64,000 nucleotides of DNA from Streptomyces spinoverrucosus (GTDB lineage: Bacteria > Actinomycetota > Actinomycetes > Streptomycetales > Streptomycetaceae). The notes beneath the pieces were generated by a model. It did no database searches. It saw only the letters and a program-made list of their open reading frames with translations, and was not told where the DNA came from. The position numbers and the translations under genes are program-made. The stretch's first letter is position 1, and each line of letters opens with the position of its first letter. Shown piece by piece: positions 18,072-26,324 of this stretch. Where the stretch lies: contig NZ_BJND01000028.1 in assembly GCF_006539505.1 (NCBI RefSeq), positions 1 to 64,000 of the forward strand, read 5' to 3'.

Positions 18072-20081
18072 ATGACCGTCTTCACCGCACAGGGCGGCGT
18101 CCTCGAACGACGCACCCCGCACGAGGTCCTCCTCATCGAGCCCTGGGGGCCGCACTCGGTACGGGTCCGCGCCCGCCCCGGTCACGCCCCTGACGACACA
18201 CTCCCCGGTGCCCTCGACATCCCGGCCACAGGCCCTGCCCCCACCGTGACCGCGCACGCGGACGGCAGCGCCCGCATCGTCAACGGCCGCCTCACCGTGG
18301 AGGCCGACAAGGACGGCTCGCTGCGCTTCCTGCACACCGAAACAGGCCGCGAACTCCTCTCCGACAAGCGCCCCTACACGGCGTGCCCGCGGGCGCGCTC
18401 CTACGCGCCGCTCGCCGACGGCGCCTACCGCACCGAGCAGCGCTTCGAGGCGTACGACGGCGAGCGGATCCACGGCCTGGGCCAGCACCTGCACGGCTAC
18501 CTCGACCAGAAGGGCCTGGTGATCGATCTGGTCCAGGGCAACACGGTGGTCGCCATCCCGTTCCTGCACTCCTCCCGCGGCTACGGCCTGCTCTGGAACA
18601 ACCCCGCGATGGGCAGGGTCGAGCTGGGCAGGGACGCCACCCGCTGGGTCGCCGACTCGGCCCACCAGATCGACTACTGGATCACCGCGGGCGACACCCC
18701 CGCCCAGATCATGGAGGCGTACGCCGAGGCAACCGGGCACCCGCCGCTGCTGCCCGAATGGGCGGCCGGTTTCTGGCAGTCCAAGCTGCGCTACCGCACG
18801 CAGGACGAACTCCTGGCCGTCGCCCGGGAGTACAAGGAACGTGGACTGCCGCTGTCGGTGATGGTCTGCGACTTCTTCCACTGGACCCACATGGGCGACT
18901 GGGACTTCGATCCCACCGACTGGCCCGACCCGGACGCCATGATCAAGGAACTGGAGTCTCTCGGCGTCAGGTTGGCGGTGTCCGTCTGGCCCACCGTGGA
19001 TCCCGGCAGCCGCAACCACGACACGCTGCACGACGCCGGACTCCTCGTCGGAGACAACCACGGCGGCCTGCTGACCTTCCCCTGGCCCGCCCGCGGCCAC
19101 GGCACGGATTACCAGCCGATGACCTACGTCGACGCCACCCGTCCGGCCGCCCGCCGCCACCTCTGGCAACAGCTGAGCGAGCACTATCACTCGCTCGGTG
19201 TCTCCGCCTTCTGGCTCGACGCCTGCGAGCCGGACATGCCTCCCGAACTGGCCGCCCGCGCCGCCTACTCAGTGGGTCCCGGTGTCCAGGTCGGCAACCT
19301 CTACGGGCAGTTGGTCGCCCGCGCCGTCGCCGAAGGCCTGAACGAGGCCGGCGACGAGCGCCCGCTCAGCCTCGTCCGCTCAGCCTGGGCCGGCAGCCAG
19401 CGCTACGGCGCCGCCCTGTGGTCCGGTGACATCATGCCCACCTTCGAGTCGCTGGCCCAGCAGATCCGGGCCGGGCTGAACGTCGCGATGAGCGGCATCC
19501 CGTGGTGGAACACCGACATCGGCGGCTTCCTCGGCGGCGACCCCACCGACCCGGCGTACCAGGAGCTGCTGGTCCGGTGGTTCCAGTACGGCACCTTCAG
19601 CCCCCTCATGCGGCTGCACGGCGACCGTGCGCCCAACCACCCCACCTTCTCCGCGGACATGACCGGTGGACCGAACGAGGTCTGGGCATACGGAGACCAG
19701 GCGTACCCGATCCTGACCGCACACCTGCGGCTGCGCGAGCGGCTGCGCCCCTATCTGCTGGAGCTGTCCGAACAGGCGCACCACACCGGGGCGCCGGTGA
19801 TGCGCCCCCTGTTCTTCGGCTTCCCCGAGGACGCGCACGCCTGGACCGTCGACGACCAGTTCCTCCTCGGACCCGACATCCTCGTCGCGCCGGTCGCCGA
19901 GGCCGGAGCCCGCTGCCGCACCGTGTACCTCCCGGAGGGCGCCCGCTGGACCGACACCGCCACCGGCGAGCTCCACGGGGGCGGCACCACGCTCGACGTT
20001 CCCGCGCCGCTGGAACGTATCCCGGTCTTCGTCCGCGAAGGCGCCGCCGTCGCGGACGCGTTCACGGAGATCACCGCCTGA
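18072..20081 (+). CDS. GH31 glycosidase (alpha-xylosidase/alpha-glucosidase type)
   Basis: 669 aa with an ATG start at 18072 and AAGGA upstream. No signal peptide, so it is cytoplasmic. GH31 landmarks: N-terminal beta domain (HGLGQHLHGYLDQKG), barrel start WAAGFWQSKLRYRTQDEL, the loop CDFFHWTHMGDWDFDP, nucleophile Asp in FWLDACEPDMP, IPWWNTDIGGFLGG, and RWFQYGTFSPLMRLHGDR. The YicI-like pattern (FWQSKLRY, DACEP) favours alpha-xylosidase or a related alpha-glycosidase. It sits behind the importer and probably trims imported oligosaccharides, for example from xyloglucan. Exact substrate unproven. Confidence 0.87.
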   Translation: MTVFTAQGGVLERRTPHEVLLIEPWGPHSVRVRARPGHAPDDTLPGALDIPATGPAPTVTAHADGSARIVNGRLTVEADKDGSLRFLHTETGRELLSDKRPYTACPRARSYAPLADGAYRTEQRFEAYDGERIHGLGQHLHGYLDQKGLVIDLVQGNTVVAIPFLHSSRGYGLLWNNPAMGRVELGRDATRWVADSAHQIDYWITAGDTPAQIMEAYAEATGHPPLLPEWAAGFWQSKLRYRTQDELLAVAREYKERGLPLSVMVCDFFHWTHMGDWDFDPTDWPDPDAMIKELESLGVRLAVSVWPTVDPGSRNHDTLHDAGLLVGDNHGGLLTFPWPARGHGTDYQPMTYVDATRPAARRHLWQQLSEHYHSLGVSAFWLDACEPDMPPELAARAAYSVGPGVQVGNLYGQLVARAVAEGLNEAGDERPLSLVRSAWAGSQRYGAALWSGDIMPTFESLAQQIRAGLNVAMSGIPWWNTDIGGFLGGDPTDPAYQELLVRWFQYGTFSPLMRLHGDRAPNHPTFSADMTGGPNEVWAYGDQAYPILTAHLRLRERLRPYLLELSEQAHHTGAPVMRPLFFGFPEDAHAWTVDDQFLLGPDILVAPVAEAGARCRTVYLPEGARWTDTATGELHGGGTTLDVPAPLERIPVFVREGAAVADAFTEITA

Positions 20082-20626
20082 TGACCTGTGCGCCTGCCTT
20101 CGCAGCAGGGTGAACCGCTCTTCCGTCGGCAGAGGTTTCGCTCCGACGCCTCGCCGACTTGTTGAGCGGCGCTCTGGTGTGGACCCGCCCGGTGAGGAAG
20201 CGGGAGTCGGCGGCGCCCTCGCTCATCACCTGCTGGACATCCTGGAATCCGTTCTCACCTCCTCCGTCGACGATCGAAGAGGCGCGTGACGAGCACGGCG
20301 GAGCGACTCGCCCCCGTTCACCTCCCGTCACTCGATCATGAACCGCCTCCATGCGGTGGGCCGCCCCGCGGCACGATTCGGGGACGTCCCATCGCGCGAT
20401 GCGAGGGGCGTCCGACAGCATGGCCCGAGAGAGAGTCGTCACATCCGGGCGAGCGGCGGGCCTGGGGGATTGCGGGAGAACGGCCGGAAACATAGCTTGA
20501 CCCGGCGAAAAGAAAGCCCTTGCCCTTCGCAAGGCATCGCAGCGGGACGCCGCAGCGCAGCAACAGCCCAGCGCGCCCGCACGCCCCGTACTCACGCCCC
20601 GGCACCTCACGGACCCAGGTTCACGC
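20082..20626. other. 545-bp intergenic region
   Basis: No gene can be supported. Open frames on the minus strand lack a start signal and recognisable domains. Toward the right end, TTGACC near 20497 and a small hairpin CCTTGC/GCAAGG (20518-20534) could belong to the promoter/leader of the deacetylase gene. Confidence 0.45.
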
Positions 20627-22093
20627 ATGCCTCGACGCGCTCTCGCCCCCGTGCTCCTCCTGCTCGGCTCGCTCGCCCTGACGGCCGCCTGCTCCACCGG
20701 CTCGTCCCCGGCGGACTCGGCGCCCTCCCCGGACGGACGATCCGGGACCGGCGGGAACGACACCGGCACCCAGGTCGACCTGACCAGGCTCAAGGGCGTC
20801 AGCATCGTCAGCGACAGCAGCACCGACCGCTCCTGCCCCTGGGCCACGAGCTACCCGGACGTCCCCGGCGCCGACAAGGTGACCGCCGCGATGAAGAAGG
20901 ACGTGGAGGGACGCCTCGCGGTCTTCCTCGGCACGGACATCGGCGGCCCACCGAGCTGTGGTGGCTCGCCCGGCGCGGACGGCTCGGAGGGCCCCGAGCT
21001 GAACGTCAGCTTCTCGTTCCTCGTGGCCTCCGGCGACGTCCTGGGCGTGCGTCTGGCGACGGTCGACCGTACGTCGAACGCGGACGGCGTGGACACCAGG
21101 GCGTACTGGTACGACGGTGCGGCCAAGAAGTACCGGCCGTCCTCCGGCCTCATCGCGGACGACTCCCGGGACGCCTTCGTCTCGGCCCTGAAGAAGCGCC
21201 TGTTGAAGCGGGAGGGCGTTACTTCCGACACGGTCGAGGCGTCGCTCGGCGACCGGGAGAACCGCGACGCCTACCTGGACGACATGGCCTTCACCGCCGA
21301 CGGCGATCTGAAGGTGGACTTCGACCGGGGCACGGTCGGCGTTCCCCCCGCCGGCCGCATCTCCGTCACTCTCCCCAAGTCGACCGTCACCCCCTGGCTG
21401 TCCGACTTCGGCAGCCGCGCCCAGCAGCAGACCACCGACCCGGACGACAAGCTCGACCTCGGTGCCGCCCACACCCCCGCCCCGACCGTCGCCGCGCAGC
21501 CGGACCCGGGTGAGGACACCACGGACTGCTCCCAGGCCAAGTGCATCGCCCTGACCTTCGACGACGGCCCCGCCGCCCCCGAGACGGGAACGCTGCTCAA
21601 GTACCTCGCCCAGTACAAGGCGCGGGCCACCTTCTTCGTCGTCGGCCAGAACGTCGCCACCCACCCCGACATCGTGCGCGCCGAGATGAAGTCCGGCCAC
21701 GAGATCGCCAACCACTCCTGGAACCACCCGGTCCTCACCAACCTCACCCCCGCCCAGATCCGCTCCCAGCTGGAACGCACCACCGCCGCGATCAAGGACG
21801 CCACGGGCCAGGAACCGACGCTCTTCCGCCCGCCGTACGGCGCGATCGACGACAGGGTCAAGGCGGCCACCAGCCTGTCCCCCGTCCTGTGGGACGTGGA
21901 CACCCTGGACTGGAAGTCCCACGACCCGGCCAAGGTCGCCCAGACCGTCATCTCCCAGGCCGAGCCCAACGACGTCGTCCTGGTCCACGACATCCACCCC
22001 ACCTCGGTCGCCGCGGTACCCGAGATCCTGCGCACCCTCACCGCCCGCGGCTACCACTTCGTCACCGTCAGCCACCTGCGCGCCACCCTCTGA
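20627..22093 (+). CDS. polysaccharide deacetylase lipoprotein (NodB domain)
   Basis: 488 aa with an ATG start at 20627. The signal peptide ends in a lipobox (LTAAC, Cys ~22), so the protein is anchored to the outer face of the membrane. Residues ~45-270 form a DUF3298/RsiV-like domain with no visible catalytic motif. Residues ~300-485 are the NodB homology domain: TFDDGP (metal Asp), HSWNHP (metal His pair), RPPYGA, WDVDTLDW and LVHDIH. All catalytic positions for a metal-dependent deacetylase are present. Such enzymes remove acetyl groups from peptidoglycan, chitin or xylan; the target here is not defined by sequence. Confidence 0.88.
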   Translation: MPRRALAPVLLLLGSLALTAACSTGSSPADSAPSPDGRSGTGGNDTGTQVDLTRLKGVSIVSDSSTDRSCPWATSYPDVPGADKVTAAMKKDVEGRLAVFLGTDIGGPPSCGGSPGADGSEGPELNVSFSFLVASGDVLGVRLATVDRTSNADGVDTRAYWYDGAAKKYRPSSGLIADDSRDAFVSALKKRLLKREGVTSDTVEASLGDRENRDAYLDDMAFTADGDLKVDFDRGTVGVPPAGRISVTLPKSTVTPWLSDFGSRAQQQTTDPDDKLDLGAAHTPAPTVAAQPDPGEDTTDCSQAKCIALTFDDGPAAPETGTLLKYLAQYKARATFFVVGQNVATHPDIVRAEMKSGHEIANHSWNHPVLTNLTPAQIRSQLERTTAAIKDATGQEPTLFRPPYGAIDDRVKAATSLSPVLWDVDTLDWKSHDPAKVAQTVISQAEPNDVVLVHDIHPTSVAAVPEILRTLTARGYHFVTVSHLRATL

Positions 22094-22130
22094 GCGAGCT
22101 GTGAGACAGCCTGACGTTTCCGGCCGACAT

Positions 22131-22162
22131 GCCCCGTGGGCGGCCTCACGGGGCGGGCTCTT
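22131..22162 (+). terminator. rho-independent terminator
   Basis: Stem GCCCCGTG/CACGGGGC (22131-22138, 22147-22154) with an 8-nt loop, followed by GGGCTC and TTTT at 22159-22162. It lies 37 bp after the deacetylase stop. Confidence 0.8.
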
Positions 22163-23302
22163 TTCAGCGAGATGGGGTGACGACGCAGCTTGAACGCGTG
22201 TCGTACGGGATGAAGCGGTTGAAAGAAGCTCTCAGTGGGACGCCGCGAGAAACCGGTCGAACCAGGCGGGCCAGGCGATGCCTCAACCACCGAGCGACCA
22301 GAGTCCGGCGAGCGCACCACGCCCACCAGCATCCGAGACCTGGCCGTCCCACGCGTCGCGTGCGCAGTGTCCGCGGAAATCGACCGCTGATACGTCTCCC
22401 AGTGCCACGCGTCTTCCAAACCGGGCACGCTCCAGAGCCGCGAGTCACGGGACCAGGGATGGGCTGGCGCCAGCGGACGCCGCAGGGTGGTCGCGCAGCA
22501 GAACACACAAAGCGGAGGACACCAATACGGCACTGAGGCCGCGGCCTTCATCGTTATCGCCTTCCCGAATACTCCCCGGCATCCGCGGCGCATTTCGCTG
22601 TCGTCTCGGAGCACTGCTGCAGGGGCTCTGCCTGGCTGTGCGACCAGGCCTGGCCCCGGCTGTCGGAGGCGGCAACAGGCGGGTCAATCGCCTGGTTGCG
22701 CAGACATCGGTGGTGAGACCCGGTAACCCTGAGCGGTCGGAGCTCTCGAATCCTGGATATTCAGTTCGATCTCGAAAAGCGAATTCCCAGCAACCGCGCT
22801 GTGCCACCGCTTCGGGGGTCGCGGTAAAGAGGCTCCACCTTGAGGTCCGAGTGCAAGTGATTACGCGCTGGTACGTTGCGCCAGACCTGACTCGACTCGC
22901 TCCCACGCCGCGAAGAACCCCCTACCCCTACGCACAGGCAACCGCCTGTCATGCCGGGCGCCGGGAGACGACACCAAGTAGCCCCCACAAGCTGACGCAG
23001 GGAACAGAACGGTCCAACCACCCTCGGCCTTCACCCCTTGAACGTCCACCAGGCGGTCATCGAAAACCGGTGAAACAGCAGGTCAGGGGATCGCTCGCTC
23101 GCCACCCCGCTCGCCTGCCCCCATACAGAGGACCCCCGCTTGCGCACATCCGCTACGCTGTCCTTGGTCGCGCGTTGGTACGTCCTGTTGTCCGCTCAGG
23201 CATCCCTGGCGGAGAGCATCGCATCACGTCCGACCAGCGGGCTTGTGCTCCTCGTCGAAGATCCGCCGCCTGGATTTTCAGCAAGGTTTTCCACAAGCCC
23301 CT
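22163..23302. other. 1.1-kb stretch without recognisable genes
   Basis: Codon-position GC bias is weak and stop codons are frequent on both strands, unlike the rest of the window. Short open frames show no conserved domain. It may be decayed DNA at the edge of the island that begins at the tRNA. No repeats longer than chance were noticed. Confidence 0.5.
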
Positions 23303-23375
23303 GCCTTCGTAGCTCAGGGGATAGAGCACCGCTCTCCTAAAGCGGGTGTCGCAGGTTCGAATCCTGCCGGGGGCA
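23303..23375 (+). tRNA. tRNA-Arg (anticodon CCT)
   Basis: A full cloverleaf folds over 73 nt. The acceptor arm is GCCTTCG with CGGGGGC (two G-U pairs), the D arm GCTC/GAGC, the anticodon arm CCGCT/AGCGG with loop CTCCTAA (anticodon 23336-23338), and the T arm GCAGG/CCTGC with loop TTCGAAT. The discriminator is A; the CCA end is not encoded. The anticodon CCT decodes AGG. The 3' half of such tRNAs is a common attachment site for integrative elements, and the accessory genes start right after it. Confidence 0.96.
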
Positions 23376-23404
23376 CTGCATTTTCGCAGGTCAGGTCGCG
23401 TTTA

Positions 23405-23436
23405 GCCCTCTCGGGAGTTCTTCCGGGAGGGCGTTT
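23405..23436 (+). terminator. terminator after tRNA-Arg
   Basis: GCCCTCTCGG pairs with CCGGGAGGGC (one wobble) around a short loop, followed by GTTTTG. Two direct copies of GGGGGACA follow at 23447-23454 and 23458-23465. Confidence 0.75.
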
Positions 23437-23654
23437 TGCGTTACCCGGGGGACAGGCGGGGGACAAAACGCGCGCTTCTGATGGTGCCGAAATGGACAGC
23501 GGTAGTCACCGCTTTGATCACGACAGGGAAAAATCCGGGAAGGTCAAGACAGATCACCGCAGACGACGGAGATCGAGGCCTGCAGGCGAGTGGCACGCAG
23601 ACGCTGCGACGCGATCATAAGGTTGCCGAGCACCCGCCGAGCCGAGCTGCAATC

Positions 23655-23682
23655 TGCATGCAGCGGCGCTAGAATGCATGCA
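23655..23682 (+). promoter_or_regulatory. vapBC operator and promoter
   Basis: TGCATGCA occurs twice, at 23655-23662 and 23675-23682, exactly 20 bp apart (two helical turns). The second copy contains the A of the antitoxin start codon. TAGAAT at 23670-23675 suits a -10 box 7 bp before the ATG, so the transcript is probably leaderless. The antitoxin would bind both palindromes and cover the promoter, the usual autoregulation of VapBC operons. Confidence 0.65.
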
Positions 23683-23912
23683 TGACCGTTCTGACAATCC
23701 GGGACATGCCCGATGACCAGATGCAGACCCTCAAGGTTCGAGCAGCCCAGGCCGGACAGAGTCTGCAGGCGTACGTGAAGGACGTCCTGGCCCGTGAGAC
23801 GGCTAAACCGACTCTGGCCGAGATGATGCAGCGCCTGGACCGCGAAGCCTCCGCGGACGTCAGCACCCGCGATGTGCTCGAGGCCATCGACGAGATGAGG
23901 GCCGGGCGTTGA
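23682..23912 (+). CDS. vapB: FitA/VapB-like antitoxin
   Basis: 76 aa with an ATG start at 23682 and no ribosome binding site, consistent with a leaderless mRNA. The N-terminus MTVLTIRDMPDDQMQTLKVR is a ribbon-helix-helix DNA-binding fold of the FitA type. The acidic C-terminal tail (DVLEAIDEMRAGR) is the part expected to wrap the toxin and block its active site. The stop overlaps the toxin start (TTGA). It probably neutralises the PIN toxin and represses the operon through the twin palindromes. Confidence 0.85.
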   Translation: MTVLTIRDMPDDQMQTLKVRAAQAGQSLQAYVKDVLARETAKPTLAEMMQRLDREASADVSTRDVLEAIDEMRAGR

Positions 23913-24307
23913 TCGTCCTCGACTGCTCGGCTCTCGTACCCGCCCTGACCTCCCGGACCGCCGGGGCTCGTCTCCTGCGTGGACGTATCTCCCAGGCAAG
24001 CACCGTCTTCAGCCCCACTCTGCTGGACTACGAGATCCAGTCCGCGCTGCTGGGCATGGAGCGCGGCGGCAAGCTGACTGAGAACCAGGTCGCCAAGGCC
24101 ATCGACGACTACCGGCAGTTGCCCTTGACCCGGCACGAGACCCTACCGTTCTTCGACCGGATCCGCGCCCTGCGCCAGAACCTGTCCGTATACGACGCCC
24201 AGTACGTCGCCCTCGCCGAAGTCCTCGCCGTACCGCTGGTCACCTGCGACGCACGGATCGACCGCAGCGGCACGGCCAAGTGCCCGATCGAAGTCTTCGA
24301 CGCCTGA
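23909..24307 (+). CDS. vapC: VapC PIN-domain toxin ribonuclease
   Basis: 132 aa with a TTG start at 23909, overlapping the antitoxin by 4 bp. The PIN-domain acidic quartet is visible: Asp in IVLDCSALV, Glu in LLDYEIQSALLGM, Asp in SVYDAQYVALAE and Asp in TCDARIDRS. These coordinate Mg/Mn for RNA cleavage, commonly of tRNA or rRNA in this family. The length is normal and no residue is missing, so it is probably functional. Its position just inside the island suggests a stabilisation role (inference). Confidence 0.88.
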   Translation: MIVLDCSALVPALTSRTAGARLLRGRISQASTVFSPTLLDYEIQSALLGMERGGKLTENQVAKAIDDYRQLPLTRHETLPFFDRIRALRQNLSVYDAQYVALAEVLAVPLVTCDARIDRSGTAKCPIEVFDA

Positions 24308-24409
24308 CTCCGCACCCGTCCGCGCCGACAGCACTACTCGTCACCGTGCGTGATGCTTTGGTGGCGGTTGTCGGCGCAGGGGGGTGCCGTCGGTGACAAT
24401 GTGGAGGCG

Positions 24410-25176
24410 ATGACGTCCACGCCGTCCGCCCCGGAACGGGCACCGCACGCGCCGTTCGCGCACCTCACGGCGCCCAATGCCGCCCTCTACAGCCAGGTGA
24501 TGCGGACGTTCCTGTCCGCCGAGGAGCGATTCGCCGTGCACCTGCGGCCCGAGGACGTGCAGGCCGCGCTCCCTGCGGAGCACCGGCCCGCTGACCTGGA
24601 CACCGTGGTCAAGGCGCTGGACAGTCTCGTCGGCTGGGGGAATCTCCGGTCCGACCCGGACACCGCCCGCGTCACCGCGGTCGAGGACTTCTACCGTAAG
24701 CGGTTCATCTATCAGCTCACCCAGGCCGGTGAGGCCGCCGAGCAGGCTCTCTCCGTCTACGACGAGGCCCTGGGCCGGCGCGGCGCGCTGCAAGCGGTCG
24801 CGCTGCACGACATCGTCACACAGCTGCGGGCCCTGCTGGTGATCGCCTCCGATGACGAGCCGGACGCGGCCAAAGCCCATCTCGCGTTGTCCGCGCTGGC
24901 CGGCCGGTTCGAGGCTCTGGCGGAGAACGCGCGGGCATTCATGGGCTCCCTGCAGCGCACCATCGACCTGCACGGCGTCGAGATCGAGGTGTTCCTCGCC
25001 TACAAGGACCGTCTCATCCAGTACCTGGAGCGGTTCATCCAGGACCTGATCACGCTGGGCGGCCGGATTGCCCTGCTCATCGGTGAGCTGGAGGACCAGG
25101 ACCGGGTGCGGGTGTTGCTGTGCCTCGCGGCGGCCCGAGGCGAGCGATGCGGCCCCGGAGGAGGCAGAGAGCGCCG
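24410..25176 (+). pseudogene. truncated JetA/DUF2397 (TIGR02677) gene of a type II Wadjet system
   Basis: ATG at 24410 with GGAG upstream. About 240 residues are clear DUF2397: FAHLTAPNAALYSQVMRTF, ADLDTVVKALDSLVGWGNL, VEDFYRKRFIYQLT, and a long helix through DRLIQYLERFIQDL. Near 25135 a one-base shift moves the match to another frame (EASDAAPEEAES), and homology then stops where the MITE begins at 25177. Normal members are about 500 aa, so half is missing. JetA is the kleisin-like subunit of an SMC complex that destroys plasmids together with JetB, JetC and JetD; none of these is in the window. The gene is a remnant. Confidence 0.78.
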
Positions 25177-25390
25177 CCTGTCGTTTGGATCATGCCGGCG
25201 TCGCGGGCCCTGGCACGCGCATCTGCCGCGTTGTCGTCACTCTGCCCCACGCTCGAATCGAGTTCGCGCGGGGGCACCCCCATCGCTCCGCGTCGACTCC
25301 CTCCTCCGCCTTGCAGCTGCACGCACCAGACCCCGCTCGGGTCCGCCGAAAGGCGCAGTCTCTCTCAGCCGACCTGATCCAAACGACAGG
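25177..25390. mobile_element. 214-bp MITE-like element with 16-bp perfect terminal inverted repeats
   Basis: Left end CCTGTCGTTTGGATCA (25177-25192) is the exact complement of the right end (25375-25390). Inside these, 6 of the next 8 positions also match. No transposase fits in 214 bp, so it is non-autonomous. CTAG follows the right end at 25393, the kind of target favoured by some IS5-family elements; the left flank does not show a matching duplication. It lies exactly between the broken jetA and the broken SHOCT gene. Confidence 0.7.
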
Positions 25391-25392
25391 CC

Positions 25393-25584
25393 CTAGTCGG
25401 GCTCGTCCTCCTGGCACTCTTCATCGTCGGACTGGTCTGGCTGATCCGCTCTCTGACCCGGGATGCGGCGAGCAAGCCCGCCAACGTCGAGACACCGCAG
25501 GACATCCTGCGACGTCGCTACGCCGCTGGCGAGATCGACGAGGAGGAGTACCTGCGCCGACTCTCCGGGGTCGGCCAGAGATGA
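25393..25584 (+). pseudogene. 5'-truncated SHOCT-domain membrane protein
   Basis: The frame LVGLVLLALFIVGLVWLIRS is a membrane helix, followed by the SHOCT motif TPQDILRRRYAAGEIDEEEY and stop 25582-25584. A stop codon lies just upstream in frame and no start codon with a ribosome binding site exists. The beginning is lost at the MITE boundary. SHOCT domains are short oligomerisation modules; a small protein of this kind is common in copper-resistance clusters. Confidence 0.65.
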
Positions 25585-25803
25585 TCACCATCCCCACCCC
25601 GGAGTACGGCAGCGTCCCGTGAGGTGTCCCGCCGGGCTGACCGCCGGCCGGGGAAGCGCATCCAGCGAGTGACGTTCGGATTCTGCGCCTGGGCGCGCCT
25701 ACGGACACCGGCACCAGTCAGCCCCGAGATCACGGCTGCAAGAGCGCGCAGTGAAGGCCGCCGGACCGGCGGTCGCGTTCCTGATGAGTCTTGACGGCGG
25801 TGG

Positions 25804-26058
25804 CTTAAGGCCGGCGTCCCGACCACGCTGGTGCTGCACGGCAAGGATTCCGGCGGCTGCGCCCGCGCCTTCACCGTCCCCGAACTCGGGGTCCAGGAGA
25901 TCGTCAAGCGCAACGGCGAGACCAAGGTCGACCTGGGTACCCGCAAGCCCGGCAACCTCCGCTTCTCCTGCGCCATGGGGATGCAGACCGGCGCCATCAC
26001 CTTCAGGGAGACACCAAGTGAGGCTCTTCAACCGCAAGAAGGACACCGACGTCGGTGA
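25804..26058 (+). pseudogene. cupredoxin-like C-terminal fragment of a copper-associated protein
   Basis: The frame reads LKAGVPTTLVLHGKDSGGC, then RAFTVPELGVQEIV, then GNLRFSCAMGMQTGAITF. This has the plastocyanin-like pattern with Cys/Met ligands found at the end of TauE/SafE or cupredoxin_1 proteins of actinobacterial copper loci. There is no start; an upstream stop and a frame change near 25800 show that the front is missing. The tail runs into the start of the HMA gene. Confidence 0.55.
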
Positions 26059-26320
26059 GCAGGTGGTGCTGATCGTCGAGGGCATGCACTGCTCAAGCTG
26101 CGGTCAGCTCATCGACGACGAGCTGGAAGACATCCCCGGCGTCCGATTCGCTGCCACCGACGTGAAGACCGGACGTACCACGGTCCGCCTGGAGGAAGGC
26201 GCTCACGTGGACACGGCCGCACTCGTCGCGGCGGTGCAGCAGGCGGGCGACTACACGGCCCGGCCCGCGCCTCGGGGGCCGACCGTGACGTGCGGGGGAA
26301 GCCGGCAGCGGAGAGGATGA
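26018..26320 (+). CDS. HMA-domain copper chaperone, CopZ-like
   Basis: 100 aa with a GTG start at 26018; AGGGAG lies 7 nt upstream. The heavy-metal-associated fold is present with the metal-binding loop GMHCSSCG (Cys ~21 and 24) and the downstream blocks DIPGVRFAATDVKTGRTTV and ALVAAVQQAGDYTA. Such proteins bind Cu(I) and hand it to a P-type ATPase, here probably the CopA at 28703. The ~20 C-terminal residues are basic and not conserved. It follows the broken cupredoxin gene with overlap and precedes the methyltransferase by 4 bp. Confidence 0.8.
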   Translation: MRLFNRKKDTDVGEQVVLIVEGMHCSSCGQLIDDELEDIPGVRFAATDVKTGRTTVRLEEGAHVDTAALVAAVQQAGDYTARPAPRGPTVTCGGSRQRRG

Positions 26321-26324
26321 CACC

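Noticed and set aside
20071-20847. 258-codon minus-strand frame over the intergenic region
   Set aside because: Overlaps the start of the deacetylase gene, shows no domain and lacks a start signal.
23303-23375. attL/attR pair around the island
   Set aside because: No second copy of the tRNA 3' end was found in the window, so attachment-site boundaries cannot be claimed.
24410-25622. a working Wadjet defence system
   Set aside because: Only half of jetA is present and jetB, jetC and jetD are missing.
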